Source: Desulfurococcales archaeon (lineage in GTDB: Archaea > Thermoproteota > Thermoprotei_A > Sulfolobales > WAQK01). From it: DNA of 6,834 nt. Both the position numbers and the translations under genes were made by a program. Shown piece by piece: positions 1 to 4,732 of the stretch. The stretch is taken from assembly GCA_027016915.1 (NCBI GenBank), contig JALURJ010000014.1:1-6834 (forward strand), written 5' to 3'. Below the pieces are notes generated by a model. It saw only the letters and a list, made by a program, of their open reading frames with translations. It did not search any database and was not told the DNA's origin. Each line of letters begins with the position of its first letter. The first letter of the stretch is position 1.

Positions 1-1722
1 GCCGTATGCCACTAGTATCGGGGCTAGGGGGAACGTGAATATCTCTATGAAGCCCGCTATCCCCAGGATTATCGCTAGGAATGTGTTCTCGGGGGGCCCG
101 TGCTCGTCGAAGTACTGGAATATGAAAGGGAATCCTAGTAGCCCCCTTAATGCGTGGTACAGGCCTAGTATTAGGCTCGCTATAGCGAGCTTGCCTGGGG
201 GCTTATTCTCGTGCATGACCTCAGCGGCTAGGGGGTGGCCCCTCGCGGCCGCCTCGAGGCTCAGCTTGGATAGCGTCTTGGAGGCCCTCCACCACAGGAG
301 TACCGTATAAAGCGCTAGGCTGCCAGCCGCTACGCCCCACGTGAACCTATCCATGGAGGGCGCCGGGGCCCCCAGGATCCTCGGCACCAGTTGTACCAGC
401 GCTATCCCAGCCGAGCCACCGACTAGGGCCGCTGCAGCCGTCACTGCTAGCAGTGATAGCCTGAGTCTCCTGTGAGTCACGCCCCTGAGCCTGGTTAGGC
501 CTATGACTGACGCTGTGGCCGCCACGGCGTTATAGGCTAGGGGGTCAGCCGCTAGGAGGGCCGCTACAACCAGCACTAGTAGTACTATGAATGAGCCAGC
601 GGTTATCGAGTCGTAGAGCCTGTAGATTACCCCGATCTGCCTCGCCGAAGCCGTGGTTTCAGCGCATGTTAGTGATCCCCGCATCCCCACGGCCTTCCAC
701 ACGGTATCCATCGACCTTGATTTTAGCTCCTCGAATACCCTGAATGTAGCCTTGGGACTCGCCGGGTTAAGGTAGGCCTCAGAGGCGTAATCGATCACTA
801 TGAGCGTCACGGGAGCCGCTAATATCGTACTGTTGGGAGCGTCAAGCCCCCTTAGGTGTTCTATTATCGCTGGGTCGGGATCCCCAGGGAGCAGTGCTAT
901 AGCGTTGGGGGCCTCGCTTGCTACGGGTTCCACTATGGCACCTGGTGGTCTAACCACAGCGCTGGGGGATGAAACTATCTCGCGCTGCTGGGGGAGGGAT
1001 CCGTGTTCCTGCTTATACTCCTCCAAGAACTTCTCCGTCAGCCACGTGATCGAGCCAGACCAGTACCTCGAGCCCTCCGGAGACACTATCGAAGATATGA
1101 ACTCAGACATAGGCCCGTCCAGGCCAGCCTCCTCCAGTGCCGCGGGATCGACTACCTCCACGCTATAACCCCGGCTTCTCAGGGTCTCGTTTAGGACCAC
1201 AACCTCCGGTACCGGTTTAGGTATCCCTATAACTACAGCCTTGCCCTCCGGGATCTCGTCTCCAGTATAGAGTACTGCGTAAGCCGTAGTGTATACTCCG
1301 TACTCGCTCCTAGTGACATTTAGCACCAGGTACCCCGTCATCAGGTATACTCCGGAGAGCTTGCCGTCGAGTTCCCTATAGAGTGCGTCAGCCGCCCTCT
1401 CGCTGGTGGATACCACGGACTCTAGCCCCCCCGCTAGGCTACTGGTCTCATCTGGTAGGATCCCTGGGTCCCCCGTGACTACGCAGGCGTACTCTATCGT
1501 GTCGGATAGGAACTCCTGTGAGACGCTCCTAAGCGCCACTGCCGATACTACCATGGCTCCCAGGAATGCCGCTACAACGAGGAACCCCAGGACCCCCGAG
1601 GCTATGCTGAAGCCCGATCTCACCAGGGGTTTGGTCTGGAGCATCCGGGCTAGGAGTATGAAGAATGCTAGCGATGCTATGAGAACCGGTATGTACACGG
1701 GTATAGGCAGTTCCAGGGCCAA
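1..1722 (-). CDS. FtsX/MacB-like ABC transporter permease, partial (C-terminal end beyond left edge)
   Basis: The reading frame is uninterrupted for 574 residues from a TTG start at 1722 to the left edge. An in-frame TAA (1726-1728) lies two codons upstream, and a GAGG-type ribosome-binding site (1729-1735) precedes the start. Segments by residue: a hydrophobic helix (7-25); a second helix (40-63) led by KPLVRSGFSIASG, like the first helix of FtsX permeases; an external domain (about 64-374) with sequons at N135, N178 and N297 and cysteines C80 and C353; then helices near 375-393 and 421-446. Between these last two, IGLTRLRGVTHRRLRLSLL resembles the FtsX 'RALGASRRQ' coupling segment. A further helix (461-478) ends in WWRASKTLSKLSLEAAAR, like the 'PAWRAARLDPVEALR' end of the domain. 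More helices follow (about 511-527 and 547-565), so the protein is longer than a single FtsX unit. Family members move lipids, peptides or signals with an ABC ATPase; no ATPase gene is visible here, and the substrate is unknown. The family call rests on recalled motifs, not a search. An unclassified polytopic membrane protein is the alternative. Confidence 0.75.
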   Translation of the reverse strand, partial: MALELPIPVYIPVLIASLAFFILLARMLQTKPLVRSGFSIASGVLGFLVVAAFLGAMVVSAVALRSVSQEFLSDTIEYACVVTGDPGILPDETSSLAGGLESVVSTSERAADALYRELDGKLSGVYLMTGYLVLNVTRSEYGVYTTAYAVLYTGDEIPEGKAVVIGIPKPVPEVVVLNETLRSRGYSVEVVDPAALEEAGLDGPMSEFISSIVSPEGSRYWSGSITWLTEKFLEEYKQEHGSLPQQREIVSSPSAVVRPPGAIVEPVASEAPNAIALLPGDPDPAIIEHLRGLDAPNSTILAAPVTLIVIDYASEAYLNPASPKATFRVFEELKSRSMDTVWKAVGMRGSLTCAETTASARQIGVIYRLYDSITAGSFIVLLVLVVAALLAADPLAYNAVAATASVIGLTRLRGVTHRRLRLSLLAVTAAAALVGGSAGIALVQLVPRILGAPAPSMDRFTWGVAAGSLALYTVLLWWRASKTLSKLSLEAAARGHPLAAEVMHENKPPGKLAIASLILGLYHALRGLLGFPFIFQYFDEHGPPENTFLAIILGIAGFIEIFTFPLAPILVAYG

Positions 1723-1728
1723 CCGTTA

Positions 1729-1735
1729 CCGCCTC
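1729..1735 (-). promoter_or_regulatory. Ribosome-binding site deciding the TTG start of the FtsX-like gene
   Basis: On the minus strand GAGGCGG lies six bases before the TTG at 1722. It partly matches the archaeal Shine-Dalgarno GGAGGTGA. The in-frame TAA between this site and the TTG rules out any start further upstream. The first ATG in frame comes only after the first membrane helix, which also favours the TTG. Confidence 0.5.
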
Positions 1736-1802
1736 GCAGTCACTTGAGCGTCTCTGATCCGGCGTCTGCGCCTTAGTCGAGACCCCTTATGAGGGCCTGG
1801 AC

Positions 1803-1816
1803 TATATTAATTTATT
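1803..1816 (-). promoter_or_regulatory. Possible TATA box for the FtsX-like gene
   Basis: Read on the minus strand, this is an AT-only stretch (AATAAATTAATATA) in GC-rich surroundings, in the 107-base gap between the stop of the RCK_C gene and the TTG start at 1722. As a TATA box it would start a transcript near 1780, giving a leader of about 55-60 bases that contains the GAGG site. A role in ending the upstream transcript is also possible, although there is no run of T on the minus strand. Confidence 0.35.
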
Positions 1817-1829
1817 ATCTACGGGCCTG

Positions 1830-2624
1830 CTAAGCCGACGCGGCTGATGCCGCCTGCCTTAGTGCCCTCTCCGTCTCTATCCTCCTCAGCCTCTCCCTGT
1901 TGACTTCTGCCTCGTGTTCTAGGTCCCCGATGGGCCCCTTGATCCTCCTGGATAGCTTTGATATTGCGTCCTCTGGCCCGTATACTATGAGTAGGTCCCC
2001 GGCCTCTATCCTGGTGTCCCTCCTGGGGGCTCCGATGAATATCTCCCTCCCATTGATCCCCCTGTATATGGCTAGGACTAGGATCCCCTCATCGTACAGC
2101 CTGAGCTCCCCGAGGGTCCTGCCCTCAAGCCAGCTGTTGGGGTGTACCCTGAACTGGCCTATGCCGTAGCCCTTCCCTATGCCGAGGATCCTCTCGTAGT
2201 CTATCACTCTCAGGTTCGTGAACCTCTCGAGGGCCCAGGTTATCACCCTGCTGAGCCACCTGTCCACCCACCTGGAGCGTGCGAAGGTGTAGAGCGCCAG
2301 GAGGCCCAGGGCCATGATCACAAGCCTCTCCGCCGCAGCAGCTGCGGGCTGCCCCACGAATGTCAGGACCAGCGTGGCCATGGCGCTGGTTAGCCCCGCG
2401 CTCCCAAGTAGCATTAGGATCCTTATGATCCTCCTCCTCACCGGGTGGCCTACTACATGCTCGGCCTCCGAGGTGGTGAATCCCACCCCGGAGAACGCCG
2501 ACTGAGCCTGGAACGAGGCCACATCCCTTGATAGCCCCGTTAGCATCAGCGCTATCGTCCCTACCCTGACCACGATTATCGAGAACAGCACCACCAGCAG
2601 GAATGATATCAGCGGGTACACCAA
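1830..2624 (-). CDS. Membrane protein with K+-channel-like pore-loop motif and RCK_C (TrkA-C) domain
   Basis: 264 residues from a TTG start. An in-frame TAG (2637-2639) closes the frame five codons upstream; the adjacent GTG at 2621 is the only close alternative. Residues 1-28 form a hydrophobic helix. SAFSGVGFTT (42-51) follows and resembles the pore-loop filter of TrkH/KtrB potassium transporters (SAF-x-x-x-GF). Helices follow at about 66-90 and 100-116. Residues 157-231 fit an RCK_C domain: a WLEGRTLGELRL strand-helix, then GILVLAIYR, and AGDLLIVYGPEDAI at its end. In K+ channels and transporters such domains bind ligands that gate ion flow. The tail (234-264) is charged and probably helical. 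No Rossmann RCK_N domain (GxGxxG) is present. Proteins of this layout are usually annotated simply as TrkA-C domain proteins. Whether this one conducts ions by itself, as an oligomer, or only senses a ligand cannot be decided from the sequence. It is transcribed away from the 2727 gene and in the same direction as the FtsX-like gene. Confidence 0.88.
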   Translation of the reverse strand: MVYPLISFLLVVLFSIIVVRVGTIALMLTGLSRDVASFQAQSAFSGVGFTTSEAEHVVGHPVRRRIIRILMLLGSAGLTSAMATLVLTFVGQPAAAAAERLVIMALGLLALYTFARSRWVDRWLSRVITWALERFTNLRVIDYERILGIGKGYGIGQFRVHPNSWLEGRTLGELRLYDEGILVLAIYRGINGREIFIGAPRRDTRIEAGDLLIVYGPEDAISKLSRRIKGPIGDLEHEAEVNRERLRRIETERALRQAASAASA

Positions 2625-2643
2625 GCGCCAGCACCACTACACC

Positions 2644-2656
2644 CTATTATATATAG
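2644..2656 (-). promoter_or_regulatory. TATA box for the RCK_C membrane protein (leaderless)
   Basis: On the minus strand this reads CTATATATAATAG. Its centre is about 26 bases upstream of the TTG start at 2624, the usual distance between an archaeal TATA box and the transcription start. No convincing Shine-Dalgarno sequence lies in between. The transcript is therefore probably leaderless, starting at or next to the TTG. The near-symmetrical AT tract could also support transcription to the right. Confidence 0.6.
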
Positions 2657-2685
2657 CCCTGATACAATCCATAACTACAACCGGG

Positions 2686-2695
2686 TCTAATAAAC
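2686..2695 (+). promoter_or_regulatory. Possible TATA box for the surface glycoprotein gene
   Basis: TCTAATAAAC is the AT-rich element nearest the GTG start at 2727. A start site about 26 bases from its centre would fall near 2717, leaving a leader of only about 10 bases that would cut into the AGGTG site. The stronger AT tract at 2644-2656 could be the real promoter, with a longer leader. Confidence 0.35.
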
Positions 2696-2714
2696 TGGAA
2701 GCCGCCAAGCCCCC

Positions 2715-2719
2715 AGGTG
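2715..2719 (+). promoter_or_regulatory. Ribosome-binding site for the surface glycoprotein gene
   Basis: AGGTG matches the core of the archaeal Shine-Dalgarno sequence and lies seven bases before the GTG at 2727. It supports GTG 2727 as the start rather than the TTG of the next codon. Confidence 0.55.
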
Positions 2720-2726
2720 TGCCACC

Positions 2727-3941
2727 GTGTTGCATAAGCAGGCCGCCATAGCGCTCCTGGCTCTCATACTACTATACGCCATGCCCATAGCCGCGATGGC
2801 CCCCGCCGGCTTGTCCAGCGTGTATATAGTAGAGTACGAGAACGGCACAGCCCAGCCCGTGCTCGGGTTCAGCGTTGAGGAAGGCACGAGCGTAGAGGGC
2901 TACATCCTAGTGGATTGGGGGTACATCGAGGGGCACCTGAGAGCCGAGTCGAGGCAGCCCTCCAATAGCGCGAGGGAGGCCCTCCTAGCACTAAGCTCCG
3001 CTGGAGGGGAGCTCGTTGGGGAGGGATTGCTCACCATATCCAGCCCCAATGGCACGTTAGCGATTAGCCTGGACCGCATAGGGCTGAAGCTGAACTCTAC
3101 AGCCATTAACCTGACACTGGAGGCTAGGGTCACGGCTACAGGGTCGTATGTGATGCTCTCTATAATGCTGCTGAACTTCAACGCCACCCTCAAAATGCTG
3201 GAGTCCATCGGGGTAGAGGTGCACAGCTACAACGCCACACCCCTAGGCAACGGGACCATAGAGGTCGAGCTATCCGCCACCGTACTCGCTGATACAATGA
3301 GCCTCGCTATGAGAGGCTTAGGCGGGGTCACAGTGAACCTCTCACTAGCCTCGGCCCTCCTAAGTGCAATGAATCTCGAGCGCCTGGAGGCCCATGCAGC
3401 TCAGGAGCCCCTGGAGGCCTGGGCCGAAGTAGAATTCAAGCTCGTGGGTAACACCACCGAGGCCCTAGTAGCCGTGGCGAGCCAGTACTCGGAGAGCGCT
3501 GGGGAGGCCGCCCGGGAGCTCGTCAGGGATTACGAGCCCATGCTACCCTATAAGTCAACCATAGAGCCCCGGGACGGGGAGCTTCTCCTGTATCTGCCAC
3601 CACTCACCTATAAAGCTGACCCCCAGTACACCGCCGAGGGCTTAAGGGAGCTGATTGAGAGGATCCTACCCGGCATAACCATTAACGTGGGCAGCGAGTG
3701 GGTGACAGCCACCTCACCCAGGCCATCATCCACGCCAGTCAAGACCACCACGCCGCTACAAGCGACCACACAGACTACACCAGGTAAGACTAGCCCCACG
3801 GAGACCAGCACAACGACTACCGGGGCCACCACGCCTGCTACGGAGACCGGGGAGGGGAGCCGTAGCCTAACTCTAGTAGCCGCCGCAGCGGCTACCGCTG
3901 CCATCGCTGCCGTAGTGCTCCTACTGGCTAGGAGGAGGTAA
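2727..3941 (+). CDS. Secreted surface glycoprotein with Thr/Ser-rich stalk and C-terminal membrane anchor
   Basis: 404 residues from a GTG start. Residues 1-25 form a signal peptide: HK near the N-terminus, a hydrophobic core and a small-residue site around AMA-P (22-26). Residues 26-327 are a probably beta-rich external region with nine N-X-S/T sequons (the first at N39) and no cysteine. Residues 328-377 are a low-complexity stalk in which about half the residues are Thr or Ser, with Pro and Gly, typical of an O-glycosylated spacer. Residues 381-401 form an Ala/Val/Leu membrane helix ending in RRR, which places the C-terminus in the cytoplasm. The design matches archaeal cell-surface proteins that hold a domain away from the membrane or within an S-layer. 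No known enzymatic, binding or S-layer domain is recognised, so the function is unknown. The gene is divergent from the RCK_C gene and appears monocistronic. Codon use (AGG, CTA, GCC) matches the left half of the window. Confidence 0.9.
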   Translation: MLHKQAAIALLALILLYAMPIAAMAPAGLSSVYIVEYENGTAQPVLGFSVEEGTSVEGYILVDWGYIEGHLRAESRQPSNSAREALLALSSAGGELVGEGLLTISSPNGTLAISLDRIGLKLNSTAINLTLEARVTATGSYVMLSIMLLNFNATLKMLESIGVEVHSYNATPLGNGTIEVELSATVLADTMSLAMRGLGGVTVNLSLASALLSAMNLERLEAHAAQEPLEAWAEVEFKLVGNTTEALVAVASQYSESAGEAARELVRDYEPMLPYKSTIEPRDGELLLYLPPLTYKADPQYTAEGLRELIERILPGITINVGSEWVTATSPRPSSTPVKTTTPLQATTQTTPGKTSPTETSTTTTGATTPATETGEGSRSLTLVAAAAATAAIAAVVLLLARRR

Positions 3942-4084
3942 GGACTCCCACACTAAGCATTATTATACCCTAGCACGACCCTGCCTACACGCCAAAGAGG
4001 CTCGCCTGAGCAGGGTTGCCTGCGGTTTCTGGGTTGTAGGTCTTTCGTGGCCTCCTCGAGTTCTATTCTCGCCTCTAAGGGGCT
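3942..4084. other. Non-coding interval after the surface glycoprotein gene, with inverted repeats
   Basis: No ORF is supported here. ACCCTGC (3978-3984) and GCAGGGT (4010-4016) form a perfect 7-base inverted repeat around 25 bases that contain a smaller AGGC/GCCT pair. CCTACA (3984-3989) can alternatively pair with TGTAGG (4035-4040). These may be a terminator-like structure or a small structured RNA. A short TATTATACC stretch (3961-3969) could be a weak promoter. No clear T-run terminator is present. Confidence 0.3.
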
Positions 4085-4408
4085 GTGGGGGTGCTAGTGC
4101 TGTTTACACCCGCCAAGGCTTATAAGCTTCCACCGCTTACTAGGCGTGTTGATGACCCCGGGTTCCCGATACCCGCTCCCCGGGTCTACGCGCTCCCAGA
4201 GCTAAGGTACCTGGGTGTAATGGAGAGCAGGCTATGGGAGACGAGCCAGGTCATGGCTACTACCTGGGTCTACTACAAGAGAGTAGAGGCCCTAGACTAC
4301 ACCGAAGGCAGGAGACCGTCTAAAGTCATAGTGGCCCGCGGCCCGAGACTCCAAGCACCAAGCTGGAGAGGACTACTCAAGACTCATCCTCTCTCATGGA
4401 CTAAATGA
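4085..4408 (+). CDS. Possible small hypothetical protein, start uncertain
   Basis: An open frame of 107 residues begins at GTG 4085, with further in-frame GTG codons at 4091 and 4097 and an ATG at 4220; the frame is closed upstream by TAA at 4076-4078. No protein family is recognised. There is no signal peptide or membrane helix. The protein is basic, with several Tyr, Trp and Pro residues (for example ELRYLGVMESRLW and TTWVYYKRVEAL). Codons such as AGG, CTA, GTA and GCC match the genes to the left, which supports real coding. Against it, a strong TATA-like palindrome lies inside the ORF at 4118-4127, and no clear Shine-Dalgarno is well spaced from GTG 4085. If that promoter is used, translation in this frame could begin only at ATG 4220 (62 residues), which has GGTG just before it. 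It may be a remnant of a longer gene at the edge of the AT-rich segment. Confidence 0.4.
   Translation: MGVLVLFTPAKAYKLPPLTRRVDDPGFPIPAPRVYALPELRYLGVMESRLWETSQVMATTWVYYKRVEALDYTEGRRPSKVIVARGPRLQAPSWRGLLKTHPLSWTK
4115..4129 (+). promoter_or_regulatory. Palindromic TATA box with BRE-like purines
   Basis: AAGGCTTATAAGCTT contains the perfect palindrome GCTTATAAGC (4118-4127) with an upstream AAG resembling a BRE. It is the most canonical-looking archaeal promoter element in the GC-rich half. A start site about 26 bases downstream (near 4149) would fall on the consecutive GTG, TTG and ATG codons at 4146-4154. The frame of those codons runs only to a TAA at 4203-4205 (17 residues from the ATG), so the transcript has no obvious long product unless it uses ATG 4220. 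Confidence 0.4.
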
Positions 4409-4443
4409 ATCTAAGGAGACTAGATGCACTCAAATCATATTAA
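4405..4443 (+). pseudogene. Twelve-codon ATGA-overlapping ORF, possible stub of a truncated gene
   Basis: ATG 4405 overlaps the TGA of the preceding ORF (ATGA, 4405-4408), a typical arrangement for translational coupling in archaeal operons. The frame reads MNLRRLDALKSY and then stops at TAA 4441-4443, close to where composition turns AT-rich. It may be the start of a gene lost when the AT-rich DNA arrived, or simply chance. Confidence 0.2.
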
Positions 4444-4666
4444 AGTCCTTAATGGAAGCAGCTCCATCCCTATTTCTATCCTAGTCTGAGAGCGCCTTTA
4501 TTCACTCCTCATATTTATATAATTTATTTATTATTTGTTATTTAATAATTATAATCCTGATTTTCCGCGAGCTTAATAGCTTACAAGAACCTCGTACTCA
4601 TGATCAATTAATATAATTTTTACTACATAATAAAGGCTTAAAAGCTTTTTATGTTAATTATTTTTA

Positions 4667-4686
4667 ATATCATTAAATATCATTAA
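4667..4686 (+). repeat. Tandem 10-base repeat upstream of the long AT-rich gene
   Basis: ATATCATTAA occurs twice back to back without mismatch, followed by a degenerate third unit ending in ATTAA (4687-4696). The 10-base period is about one helical turn, and the repeats end 15 bases before the likely TATA box. A regulator site is possible, but simple AT-rich repetitiveness is also a fair explanation. Confidence 0.55.
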
Positions 4687-4701
4687 TCTATATTAACCTT
4701 A

Positions 4702-4710
4702 TTTTATAAT
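4702..4710 (+). promoter_or_regulatory. TATA box for the long AT-rich gene (leaderless)
   Basis: TTTTATAAT is centred about 27 bases upstream of the ATG at 4733, the expected TATA-to-start distance for a leaderless archaeal transcript. No GGTG or GAGG motif precedes the ATG. The general AT-richness of the region lowers certainty. Confidence 0.5.
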
Positions 4711-4732
4711 TATTGAATTAAGGGACCCCTTT

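Larger units (their letters stand above)
4444..4732. other. AT-rich intergenic region at the composition boundary
   Basis: About 290 bases without a supportable gene on either strand. From about 4500 the sequence is almost entirely A and T apart from a mixed patch near 4560-4600. It contains several possible TATA elements, for example around AAAGGCTTAAAAGC (4633-4646), a tandem 10-base repeat (4667-4686) and the promoter of the long gene. No origin recognition boxes, tRNA, transposon ends or integrase remnants were seen. It separates GC-rich from AT-rich DNA and could be the flank of an inserted segment. Confidence 0.6.

Noticed and set aside
800..1747. Several plus-strand ORFs opposite the FtsX-like gene
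   Set aside because: All lie antisense to a continuous 574-codon frame with coherent membrane and external domains; they are low-complexity shadows without start signals.
2125..2637. 170-residue minus-strand ORF overlapping the RCK_C gene
   Set aside because: It is a frame shadow of the GC-rich coding strand. The RCK_C frame contains membrane helices and a recognisable domain, while this frame is an unstructured Gly/Arg/Pro-rich translation.
4149..4155. TTGATGA resembling a C box of a C/D small RNA
   Set aside because: No CTGA D box within the usual 50-60 bases downstream and no C'/D' motifs, and the first base is not a purine.
4159..4175. CGGGT-loop-ACCCG stem resembling a tRNA T arm
   Set aside because: The loop TCCCGAT lacks the TTCRA consensus in register, and no matching acceptor, D or anticodon arms or CCA-side structure were found around it.
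4452..4467. ATGGA...TCCAT short hairpin as a terminator
   Set aside because: The stem is only 5 bases and no T-run follows directly; archaeal termination does not need such hairpins.
4480..4720. AT-rich tract as a possible replication origin
   Set aside because: No origin recognition box repeats (GC-rich ORB motifs) and no Orc1/Cdc6 gene are seen nearby; AT-richness alone is not enough.
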